Below are positions 1-5,732 of a DNA stretch of 7,932 nucleotides, piece after piece. The notes beneath the pieces were generated by a model, which worked only from the letters and a program-made list of their open reading frames with translations, had not been told where the DNA came from and did no database searches. The translations under genes and the position numbers were made by a program. The DNA comes from CAYZJD01 sp964478455 (GTDB lineage Bacteria > Acidobacteriota > Terriglobia > Bryobacterales > Bryobacteraceae). The stretch's first letter is position 1. Each line of letters opens with the position of its first letter. The stretch is from the NCBI GenBank assembly GCA_964478455.1, contig CAYZJD010000213.1, positions 1 through 7,932 of the forward strand, given 5' to 3'.

Positions 1-179
1 TCCGTGCCCCCTGTTACGCGGTCCCGGGATGCTGCGAACTGCATCTGCGACCGCGCCACCGACTCGACACACGAAAGGTAGCGGATCCGGAATCGACTGA
101 TTTTCCAGGCCCCCGAGGGCCGCCGGCATCCGGCGGCGCAGTTTGTGCGTGCCGCGTGCACACTGGAGGGGACGTGTGA
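1..179. other. Intergenic stretch downstream of the nagB-like gene, no gene recognised
   Basis: I read both strands and see no credible coding sequence. The open frames crossing it on either strand are short, of low-complexity GC-driven composition, and match no family I recognise. The plus-strand frames from the left edge end at stops near 81, 100 and 180 and could at most be the tail of an unknown gene. The only structure is a pair of overlapping GC-rich inverted repeats at 108-137, listed separately. Confidence 0.5.
108..137. repeat. Overlapping GC-rich hairpins, possible terminator
   Basis: GCCGCCGG at 119-126 and CCGGCGGC at 130-137 form a perfect 8-bp inverted repeat around a 3-base loop. 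A second repeat, GGCCC (108-112) with GGGCC (117-121), overlaps its left arm, so the two folds exclude each other. The structure lies 43 bases beyond the stop of the minus-strand NagB-like gene, so it could end that transcript. No clear T-run follows on the minus strand and only a weak TTTGT on the plus strand, so a terminator role is uncertain. Confidence 0.35.
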
Positions 180-1043
180 CTACCCCAGGCCGACCCGAAT
201 GGGCCGGGCGGTCGCCTCATCGGTGATCACCTCCGCATCCGGATGGCCCTGTACCAGTGTGCTGGGGAAATATGACGTGACCTCGCCCGCCACGCTGATA
301 CGGAAGATCGCGCGGTGCCTCGCGCCGGCGGCGCAGTACAGCCGGATCTTCCGGGAGGCCAGAATGTCCTGCATGCCAAGCGTGACGGCCATAGGCGGGA
401 TCGCCGCCGAGTTGCCGCCCGAAGAGTGGATGCTCTGCACGACGATGGAGTCGTCGCCCAGCGCGACCACCCGCGTCAGCGAGTTCCTCAGCTCCTCGGC
501 CGAGATGTAGTACCAGCGCGAGATCGGGGGATCGTTGAACGCCACGTGGCCGTGGTACCCGATGCCTCCGTAACAGCAGTCGGTGCCACCCACCTCACGG
601 ATCTTTTCGCTGATCGCATCTGGGCAAAACGGGCTCGGGAAGAAGCAGTGATCCTGCGGGATCCTCAGCTCTTCATCCAGATGCGCGAACACCTCGCGCC
701 GCATGAAGCCTTCGAAGCTGAGCGGGTGATCAAGCGGGATCGGCCGGCCCTGCCAGTCCAGGAATTCGTCCATGTTGAACGTGTAAACGTCCTTCCACGA
801 GATGCGCTCGCGGTTTGAAATCTCGACGAGAATGGGGTAGTGTGCTACGGGACCCACCGGGAGGATCAGGCGCGTCGGTTCGCGGCGGAGGTTCCGGGTG
901 GCGATCTCATCCGCGATCGATCGGGCAAAATCCTGCATTAATACGGAGATGTCCGGCACGAGGCGGAACGGGATGCGGGCCCGCTGGCGGAGCTCCTCGA
1001 CGGGCAGTTCCATCAGGGCAGCGATTTGATCTCTGGTCATCAT
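180..1043 (-). CDS. NagB-like glucosamine-6-phosphate deaminase/isomerase family protein
   Basis: Homologue of glucosamine-6-phosphate deaminase (fold shared with 6-phosphogluconolactonase and ribose-5-phosphate isomerase), predicted cytoplasmic, 287 aa against about 266 for E. coli NagB. Family marks are YTFNMDEF at residues 87-94 (D92 matches catalytic Asp72 of E. coli), GIGYHGHVAFNDP at 160-172, and IPPMAVTLGM at 215-224. Active-site differences are clear: the position of E. coli Asp141 is His164, Glu148 is Asp171 (His143 is kept as His166), and the phosphate-loop GGTP motif reads GPVAHYP. It may therefore act on another amino sugar or sugar phosphate, or catalyse only isomerisation. I chose the ATG at 1043 because GGAGAC lies upstream (1061-1056, 12-base spacing) and the -10 and operator sit just before. 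In-frame ATGs at 1040, 1085, 1097 and 1142 are alternatives. It diverges from the amidohydrolase gene. Family is sure, activity is not. Confidence 0.85.
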   Translation of the reverse strand: MMTRDQIAALMELPVEELRQRARIPFRLVPDISVLMQDFARSIADEIATRNLRREPTRLILPVGPVAHYPILVEISNRERISWKDVYTFNMDEFLDWQGRPIPLDHPLSFEGFMRREVFAHLDEELRIPQDHCFFPSPFCPDAISEKIREVGGTDCCYGGIGYHGHVAFNDPPISRWYYISAEELRNSLTRVVALGDDSIVVQSIHSSGGNSAAIPPMAVTLGMQDILASRKIRLYCAAGARHRAIFRISVAGEVTSYFPSTLVQGHPDAEVITDEATARPIRVGLG

Positions 1044-1046
1044 GAC

Positions 1047-1076
1047 TTGACTTGCGTCTCCGATATAACATCTAAT
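1047..1076 (+). promoter_or_regulatory. Predicted promoter of the amidohydrolase-MFS operon
   Basis: TTGACT (1047-1052, 5/6) and TCTAAT (1071-1076, 5/6) are 18 bases apart. The predicted start falls at about 1083-1084, on or next to the first ATG (1084), so the transcript would be leaderless if that ATG is used, or have a 12-base leader if the in-frame ATG at 1096 is used. Its -10 overlaps the -10 of the opposing promoter (1074-1079), so the two should compete for polymerase. Confidence 0.45.
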
Positions 1077-1077
1077 A
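1066..1077 (-). promoter_or_regulatory. Operator-like 12-bp motif, site C
   Basis: On the minus strand the sequence reads TATTAGATGTTA, matching 10 of 12 bases of the motif at 4514-4525 (both differences are transitions). It overlaps the -10 elements of both divergent promoters here, a position where a bound repressor would block both. The binding protein is unknown. GntR-family regulators of sugar-acid genes often use short AT-rich dyads, but that assignment is inference. Confidence 0.45.
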
Positions 1078-1102
1078 TACTTCATGCCGAGATCCATGCC
1101 GA
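1074..1102 (-). promoter_or_regulatory. Predicted promoter of the nagB-like gene
   Basis: On the minus strand TCGGCA (1102-1097, 4/6 to the -35 consensus) and TATATT (1079-1074, 5/6 to the -10 consensus) are 17 bases apart. The expected start near 1067 leaves a leader of about 24 bases containing GGAGAC before the ATG at 1043. This supports the shorter start for the gene. Confidence 0.45.
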
Positions 1103-2208
1103 AATGGCCGGCGGCTGCTCTCTCGGTGCCATTTCTCCTCATGGCCCAACCGCCGCCGCAATCGGAGGCTTCTGGCGCGCTGCTCCTGCGCGACTACACG
1201 CCCAGGACGCGGCTGGAGGTCAAACGCACCCCAGTCGTGCGCGCGAAGTTTCCCGTCATTGATGTCCACTTCCACATGAATCCGGCCGCCGACCCCGCGG
1301 AGGTGAGCGAGGTCATGGACGGCCTCAACCTGCAAATGGTCGTCAATCTCGGCTTGAACGACATGTGGGGCGACACCCTGCGGCAGTATATGGACAAGTG
1401 GGTAAGGCCCCGTCCCGCCCGCTTCGCGGCGATGGCGAACCTGAACGGCAAACAGGTCAACGATCCCGATTTCAGCCGCAAGGCCGTGACGCAGCTCAGG
1501 GAGGACGTCAAGAACGGGGCCATCGCGCTCAAGATCTTCAAGGAACTCGGCCTGGTCTGGAGAGATTCGGAGGGCAGGCTCCTTCGCCCGGATGACGCCC
1601 GCTTCGCCCCCGTCTGGGACGCCTGCGCCGAACTCGGAATTCCGGTCCTGATCCACGTCAACGACCCGCGCGCCTTCTTCGACCCGGTGGACCGCTTTAA
1701 CGAGCGGTACCTCTCGCTGACGCGCGACAACCGGTCCTCCTGGTACGGGAAGGTGGATATCACCCACGAGCAGCTCATGCAGCATTTCGAGAACGTCATC
1801 GCCCGGCACCCGCGCACAACCTTCATCGGCGCCCACGTCGGCATGCACTACGAACACCTGGATTCGGGCGCCCGCTGGCTGGACGCGTACCCGAACCTTT
1901 ATTTCGATATCGCCGCGAGCTGCAAACACCTGGGCCGGCAGCCTTACACCGCCCGCAGGTTTCTGATCAAGTACCAGGACCGCATCCTGTTTGGCTGCGA
2001 CGTCGGCCGCGTGCCCGCACGGGAAGTCTATCAGTACATGTTTCGCGTGCTCGAAACCGACGACGAGTACTTCGATCATGTGGAGCCAAACGCCGGCCTC
2101 CCCTGGAAAATCTACGGCCTTTACCTTCCCGATGCGGTGCTGGAGAAGATCTACCGTCTCAACGCGCTGAAGGTATTCGGATCCAGACCTCCGGTTCGAG
2201 CCAAGTAA
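1084..2208 (+). CDS. Amidohydrolase_2 family metal-dependent hydrolase, probably exported
   Basis: A 374-aa TIM-barrel hydrolase/decarboxylase of the amidohydrolase_2 (ACMSD-like) family. VIDVHFHMN at residues 58-66 supplies the HxH metal ligands (H62, H64). LIHVND (189-194) and GAHVGMH (249-255) supply further histidines, and FGCDVGR (303-309) the barrel-end Asp306. The C-terminal pattern LPDAVLEKIYRLNALKVF (348-365) is typical of the family. The N-terminus has basic residues, a hydrophobic stretch ending in FLLMAQ and a Pro/Ser-rich segment, which looks like a Sec signal peptide, so the enzyme may work in the periplasm. The first ATG (1084) is used here. ATG 1096, preceded by a weak GAG, also keeps the signal. 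The gene is directly followed by the MFS transporter with no gap, so the two are probably co-translated. Substrate unknown. A lactonase or sugar-acid hydrolase role is only suggested by context. Confidence 0.85.
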   Translation: MPRSMPKWPAAALSVPFLLMAQPPPQSEASGALLLRDYTPRTRLEVKRTPVVRAKFPVIDVHFHMNPAADPAEVSEVMDGLNLQMVVNLGLNDMWGDTLRQYMDKWVRPRPARFAAMANLNGKQVNDPDFSRKAVTQLREDVKNGAIALKIFKELGLVWRDSEGRLLRPDDARFAPVWDACAELGIPVLIHVNDPRAFFDPVDRFNERYLSLTRDNRSSWYGKVDITHEQLMQHFENVIARHPRTTFIGAHVGMHYEHLDSGARWLDAYPNLYFDIAASCKHLGRQPYTARRFLIKYQDRILFGCDVGRVPAREVYQYMFRVLETDDEYFDHVEPNAGLPWKIYGLYLPDAVLEKIYRLNALKVFGSRPPVRAK

Positions 2209-3456
2209 ATGCTGCCTGTCGCCTCCAACGAACAGGTACCGGCGCGCCTGCGCTGGAGCCTGCTCGCGCTGGTCTCGCTGGCGTTCGTGATCAACTTCCT
2301 CGACCGCCAGGTGCTCTCCGTCCTGGCTCCCACCATCCGCAAGGAATTGAACCTCTCGAACAGCCAGTACGGTTTCATCGTGTTCTCGTTCCTGCTGGGG
2401 ATGGCATCGTTCCAGGTCCCCAACGGGCTGCTCATGGACCGCATCGGGCCGCGCTGGGCCTTCACCTGGATCGTGTCCTTCTGGTCCGCGGCCAGCTTCC
2501 TGCATGCCGCGGCGCGCTCGGTGTGGCACTTCGCCCTGCTGCGCTTCGCGCTCGGCGGCGCCGAATGCGGCAATTACACCGGCGGCCTCAAAATCGTCTC
2601 GCAGCGGTTCCCGGTCCGGGAACGGGCGCTGGCAGCCGGCATCTTCAACAGTTGCACGTTTCTGGGTTCCGTGGTCGCGCCCATCATCGTGGCCTGGCTG
2701 GCCCTCCGCTTCTCCTGGCGCGCGGCCTTCATGATCGCCAGCACCACCGGCTTCATCTGGCTGATCCCCTGGCGCCTCATCTATCCGAAAACACTCGATG
2801 AGGCCACTCGCAAACAGCCGGAAGGCGCCGGCGCGGCGCCGCCGGTTTCGGTGAAACAGTTGTTGGAGTTTCGCCAGACCTGGGGCCTGATCCTGATGCG
2901 TTCGCTGACCGGGCCCCTCTCGCACTTCTACTGGTTCTGGTTACCCGAGTATTTCAGCAGCGCCCGCGGGTTGTCGCTGGCGGAGATCGGGCGCGTGGTC
3001 TGGATTCCCTACGTTTTCATCGGTCTCGGCAACGTGACCGGCGGGCTCTGGGCGGGATGGCTGCTCAAACGGGGGGTGAGCCTCGACGTCGGCCGCCGTG
3101 TTCCCTTCTGTGCCGGGGCCTTCATCGCCGCCGCCGCCAATGCCCTGGTGTTCTTCGCGCCTAGCCTGGCCACCGCCGTGGTCCTGCTCTCTATCGCCAA
3201 CTTCGGCGCCAACATGATCGAGCCCAGCTTCATGGCCTTCATCGGCGATTTCTTTCCGGAGCGCGTGGTGGGGCGCGTCACCTCGCTCACCGGGGTGGGA
3301 GACAACCTCATGAGCATGTCGCTGATGCTGGCCACCGGCGTCGTGCTGGATAAGTTCTCCTATCTGCCCGTGTTCACCATGGCCGCCCTGATCCCGCTGC
3401 TCATCGTCGCCGACGTCTTCTTCGTTCTCGGCCGCGTGCGGCGCCTGGAGGTATAG
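2209..3456 (+). CDS. MFS transporter, anion:cation symporter (hexuronate transporter) type
   Basis: A 415-aa inner-membrane secondary transporter with about 12 hydrophobic helices: roughly 17-40, 53-73, 83-100, 105-125, 141-165, 172-192, then a hydrophilic central loop at 193-220, then six more between 235 and 407. INFLDRQVLSVLAP at 28-41 is the usual first helix of this group, GLLMDRIGPR (73-82) is the MFS motif A loop, and LRFALGGAE (111-119) followed by FPVRERALAAGIF (134-146) is typical of the ACS/ExuT-like branch, whose members carry hexuronates, galactonate, tartrate and other organic anions. The ATG follows the TAA of the amidohydrolase gene directly and has no strong Shine-Dalgarno, so translation is probably coupled. 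Proton- or sodium-coupled uptake of a sugar acid fits the neighbours, but the specific substrate is inference. Confidence 0.88.
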   Translation: MLPVASNEQVPARLRWSLLALVSLAFVINFLDRQVLSVLAPTIRKELNLSNSQYGFIVFSFLLGMASFQVPNGLLMDRIGPRWAFTWIVSFWSAASFLHAAARSVWHFALLRFALGGAECGNYTGGLKIVSQRFPVRERALAAGIFNSCTFLGSVVAPIIVAWLALRFSWRAAFMIASTTGFIWLIPWRLIYPKTLDEATRKQPEGAGAAPPVSVKQLLEFRQTWGLILMRSLTGPLSHFYWFWLPEYFSSARGLSLAEIGRVVWIPYVFIGLGNVTGGLWAGWLLKRGVSLDVGRRVPFCAGAFIAAAANALVFFAPSLATAVVLLSIANFGANMIEPSFMAFIGDFFPERVVGRVTSLTGVGDNLMSMSLMLATGVVLDKFSYLPVFTMAALIPLLIVADVFFVLGRVRRLEV

Positions 3457-3490
3457 AAGGGAAAACATCATCAGAGTGCACAGCACCGGT

Positions 3491-3514
3491 AGGCACAACG
3501 TTCACCTTGTGCCT
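3491..3514. terminator. Possible bidirectional terminator hairpin at a convergent junction
   Basis: AGGCACAA (3491-3498) and TTGTGCCT (3507-3514) form a perfect 8-bp inverted repeat around an 8-base loop. It sits in the 77-base gap between two genes that run towards each other, where a shared terminator is expected. No T-run follows on either strand, so it is not a textbook intrinsic terminator. Nothing else is visible in this gap. Confidence 0.45.
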
Positions 3515-3533
3515 GGCTGCGCCGATGCACCTT

Positions 3534-4418
3534 TCACATGTTCATAACCTCGCGCATGTATTTCCGGCCGATCTCGGCCAGTTCGCGGCTCGTGAAGTCC
3601 GGGCGCTGGTTCATCTCGAGAATCACCCAGCCGGACCATCGGGAGGCGCGCAGCGCTTCGGCAAGACCCTGGTAATCGATCTCGCCCGTTCCCATCACGG
3701 CTTCCTTCGCCCCCTTCATGTCGCGCACGTGCAAACCGGCGCACCGGGGTCCGATCTCGCGGATCAGCGCCGCGGGGTGCAGACCGGCCATGTGGACGTA
3801 CGCAATGTCCAGCAACATGGAGACGTTCTTGAGGTTCGTCGCGGCCAGCACGGCCCTCAGTTCCTCGGCGTTGTTTTCGAGTTCCTTCGCGTGGTTGTGC
3901 GAGCACAGCCGGATGCCGATCTCGCGGCACCTCTTTCCCGCCCTGTCGAGTTCGGCGCAGCGCCGCTCGAGGGCGGCGTGGTCGATGGCGCCGCGCACGT
4001 CGCGCGGAACGCCGGCGCCGCTCAGCATCAGATGTGTCCCGCCGAAAGCCCGCGTTGCCGTGGCCACGCGCTCGATCTGGGCGCGGTCCTTCTCCAGCGT
4101 GGCGGGATCAAACTTCGCGCTCATGTGCAGCCCAATCAGCCCGACGCGGCGCTTCTCGAATTCGGCGCGCAACGGCGCCGGCTGCTCGAAGCTCGGTTCG
4201 AGGCTGCTGAAGTTGGTCTCGAAACCCTCGTATCCGAGCGCGGCCAAGTCGTCCAGCACGAACAGCAGCTTTGCGCGCTCGCGGATCGGAACGCCATAGA
4301 GGCGGGTCTGGCAGCCCACCCGGATCGCCTTCGTCCGCACTCCGGGCGCGGCAGCCGCGGCGAGCACGCCCGCCAGCAATTCGCGCCGCGCTATCCTCTG
4401 TTCTGTGCGAGGTGTCAT
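3534..4418 (-). CDS. Sugar phosphate isomerase/epimerase-like TIM-barrel protein with Tat-type leader
   Basis: A 294-aa xylose-isomerase-like (AP_endonuc_2) barrel protein, the fold used by IolE, hydroxypyruvate isomerase and ketose 3-epimerases. The likely metal site is contributed by SHNH at residues 173-176, D204 in LLDIAYVHMAG, H230 in GLHVRDMKG and E268 in VILEMN, the order expected for the family. The N-terminus has ARRELLAG (10-17) followed by an alanine-rich segment to about 24, resembling a twin-arginine leader, so export is likely. The ATG at 4418 has no Shine-Dalgarno. A good promoter just upstream predicts an mRNA start about 2 bases before it, so it may be leaderless. It diverges from the Gfo/Idh operon, and isomerase plus Gfo/Idh pairs are common in Acidobacteriota and Planctomycetota sugar loci. 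The exact sugar substrate is unknown. Confidence 0.85.
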   Translation of the reverse strand: MTPRTEQRIARRELLAGVLAAAAAPGVRTKAIRVGCQTRLYGVPIRERAKLLFVLDDLAALGYEGFETNFSSLEPSFEQPAPLRAEFEKRRVGLIGLHMSAKFDPATLEKDRAQIERVATATRAFGGTHLMLSGAGVPRDVRGAIDHAALERRCAELDRAGKRCREIGIRLCSHNHAKELENNAEELRAVLAATNLKNVSMLLDIAYVHMAGLHPAALIREIGPRCAGLHVRDMKGAKEAVMGTGEIDYQGLAEALRASRWSGWVILEMNQRPDFTSRELAEIGRKYMREVMNM

Positions 4419-4420
4419 GC

Positions 4421-4432
4421 TGATATATGATA
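4421..4432 (-). promoter_or_regulatory. Operator-like 12-bp motif, site A
   Basis: The minus strand reads TATCATATATCA, matching 10 of 12 bases of site B (4514-4525). It covers the -10 element and the predicted start point. The surrounding GATAT-ATG-ATATC at 4422-4434 is a perfect inverted repeat, as expected for a dimeric regulator. Part of the similarity could come from the -10 hexamer itself, which lowers confidence. Confidence 0.45.
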
Positions 4433-4455
4433 TCTGGATCTGAGTCGGAGGTCAA
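4427..4455 (-). promoter_or_regulatory. Predicted sigma70-type promoter of the isomerase-like gene
   Basis: On the minus strand TTGACC (4455-4450, 5/6) and TATCAT (4432-4427, 5/6) are separated by exactly 17 bases. The predicted start is about 4420 and the ATG is at 4418, which fits the absence of a ribosome binding site. Confidence 0.6.
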
Positions 4456-4483
4456 CTCGTGAGGCGTTGAAGTCGTTCCCCTG

Positions 4484-4512
4484 TTGCAACCCTGGCTGCT
4501 TGCAGCTATAAT
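4484..4512 (+). promoter_or_regulatory. Predicted sigma70-type promoter of the Gfo/Idh-larA-transaldolase operon
   Basis: TTGCAA (4484-4489, 4/6) and a perfect TATAAT (4507-4512) are 17 bases apart. The predicted start near 4519 gives a leader of about 22 bases with a good ribosome binding site. This is the strongest promoter in the window. It also rules out a Gfo/Idh start at the ATG at 4484, which would lie inside it. Confidence 0.7.
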
Positions 4513-4513
4513 G

Positions 4514-4525
4514 TATCAGATATTA
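4514..4525 (+). promoter_or_regulatory. Operator-like 12-bp motif, site B
   Basis: TATCAGATATTA begins two bases after the TATAAT box and covers the expected transcription start, the usual place for a repressor site. It contains the dyad TATC-A-GATA (4514-4522). Sites A and C each match it at 10 of 12 positions, which suggests the two divergent regions respond to the same regulator. Confidence 0.5.
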
Positions 4526-4530
4526 AGCCC

Positions 4531-4535
4531 AGGAG
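4531..4535 (+). promoter_or_regulatory. Ribosome binding site deciding the Gfo/Idh start
   Basis: AGGAG with 5 bases to the ATG at 4541. It selects that ATG over the in-frame upstream ATGs at 4484 and 4511. Confidence 0.75.
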
Positions 4536-4540
4536 CCGCC

Positions 4541-5728
4541 ATGAGTTCTGATCGGATCACCCGCCGTGCCTTGATCGACGGCTTTTCGGTTGGCGCCGTC
4601 GCCGCCACCGCAGTCCAGGCTGCCGCCATCGAGCCCGTCAAACTCTCCAGCGGGGAGAAACTGCGAGTGGCAATCCTGGGCTGCGGCAACCGCAGCCAGG
4701 CACATCTTGCCTCTCTTAGCTCGGTGGACAACATCGAGGTCGCCGCCTTGTGCGACATCGTTCCCGAAAAGATGGAGGAGCGGGGCAAGCTGGTCAAGTG
4801 GGGCAGCCCGCGGCGCTTCACTGACTACCAGAAGATGCTGAAAGAAGCCGACCTGCACGCGGTGGGAATCGTCCTGCCGAACACGCTGCACCGGGAAGCG
4901 ATCGTCGCCTGCCTCCAGGCGGGCAAGCACGTGCTGTGCGAGAAGCCGCTGACTCTGAACGTTCCCGATTGCCAGGAAGTTATTAGGGCCTTCGACCGAT
5001 ATCGTCGAGTGGTGCAAGTGGGGACCCAGCGCCGTCATGCCGCTAGCTGCCACGTATTGGCGCAGAAACTCCGCGAAGGCGCGATCGGCCAGATCCTCTA
5101 CGGCTGGGTGGACACGTTCCGTGTGGACTGGATCAAGCTCTTCCCCGACCCCGCCGAAGATTCCCTGAAGAACTGGCGCATGCGCCAGGCCGAAGGCGGC
5201 GCGATCATTTATGAAATGGGCATCCACCTCTTGGACCTCTTCAACTGGCTGATCGACAGCGCCCCGGTGGAAGTCACCGCCCTGGGCGGCGTTCACAACA
5301 AGAGGCTCCAAAAGCGCGACTCGTGGGACCACGTCGGCACAGTCGTCCGATACGCCAACGGAGCCCTCGTGACCTACGGCGGGCACCTGTATTCTTCCGC
5401 CGGCTCGCCGCCCCACTTTCTCTACGGCGACGAGGGCACCCTCGAAATTCCCCCCGAAAACGCGAGAACGGCGAGGATCGTCAAGGCGGAATACTGGCGG
5501 CCTTACCGGGAGCGGGGCGAGAACCCCAAGGCCGAAACGACTACCATCCCGTTGCCGCCTTCGGGCAACACAACGACGGCGCAGTGGAGCTACTTCTACG
5601 AATCGGTGCAAGGCAAGAAGCCTGTCTTCCCCTCGCCGCGCCATCACCTGCCGGCGATTCAAATCGCGCATGGCTCGCTGCGGTCCGCGGCCGAGCACCG
5701 CCACATCAAGGTCGCGGAACTGGGTTAA
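4541..5728 (+). CDS. Gfo/Idh/MocA family NAD(P)-dependent oxidoreductase with Tat leader
   Basis: A 395-aa oxidoreductase of the glucose-fructose oxidoreductase / inositol dehydrogenase family. Residues 4-30 look like a twin-arginine leader (RITRRALIDG, then an Ala/Val-rich stretch ending AVQAAA), pointing to periplasmic location with cofactor bound before export, as in Zymomonas GFOR. The Rossmann domain follows: VAILGCGNR at 43-51, acidic D72 at the end of beta-2 (AALCDI), and the family EKP motif at 134-136, whose lysine binds substrate. YEMGIHLLDLFNWL (224-237) is the second-domain motif with catalytic-type H229 and D232. It is first in an operon, 4 bases before the LarA-like gene, and diverges from a possibly exported sugar isomerase-like protein. 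Likely role: oxidation or redox epimerisation of a sugar or sugar acid. Substrate unknown. Confidence 0.88.
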   Translation: MSSDRITRRALIDGFSVGAVAATAVQAAAIEPVKLSSGEKLRVAILGCGNRSQAHLASLSSVDNIEVAALCDIVPEKMEERGKLVKWGSPRRFTDYQKMLKEADLHAVGIVLPNTLHREAIVACLQAGKHVLCEKPLTLNVPDCQEVIRAFDRYRRVVQVGTQRRHAASCHVLAQKLREGAIGQILYGWVDTFRVDWIKLFPDPAEDSLKNWRMRQAEGGAIIYEMGIHLLDLFNWLIDSAPVEVTALGGVHNKRLQKRDSWDHVGTVVRYANGALVTYGGHLYSSAGSPPHFLYGDEGTLEIPPENARTARIVKAEYWRPYRERGENPKAETTTIPLPPSGNTTTAQWSYFYESVQGKKPVFPSPRHHLPAIQIAHGSLRSAAEHRHIKVAELG

Positions 5729-5732
5729 CCTG

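Noticed and set aside
315..818. 167-codon plus-strand frame opposite the NagB-like gene
   Set aside because: It is a GC-driven shadow lacking motifs, while the minus strand carries the NagB-family signatures.
1072..2925. 617-codon open frame on the minus strand, antisense to the amidohydrolase and MFS genes
   Set aside because: Its translation is rich in Arg, Gly, Glu, Asp, His and Val with no domain motif, as expected for the antisense of GC-rich genes, while the plus strand encodes two clear family proteins.
4484..4540. Upstream ATG start for the Gfo/Idh gene
   Set aside because: The segment contains the predicted -35 and perfect TATAAT box. The ATG at 4541 has AGGAG at the right distance and starts a normal Tat leader.
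5670..5732. Upstream ATG start for the LarA-like gene
   Set aside because: It lies inside the Gfo/Idh coding sequence and adds 21 residues unlike LarA N-termini. The GTG at 5733 gives the family length.
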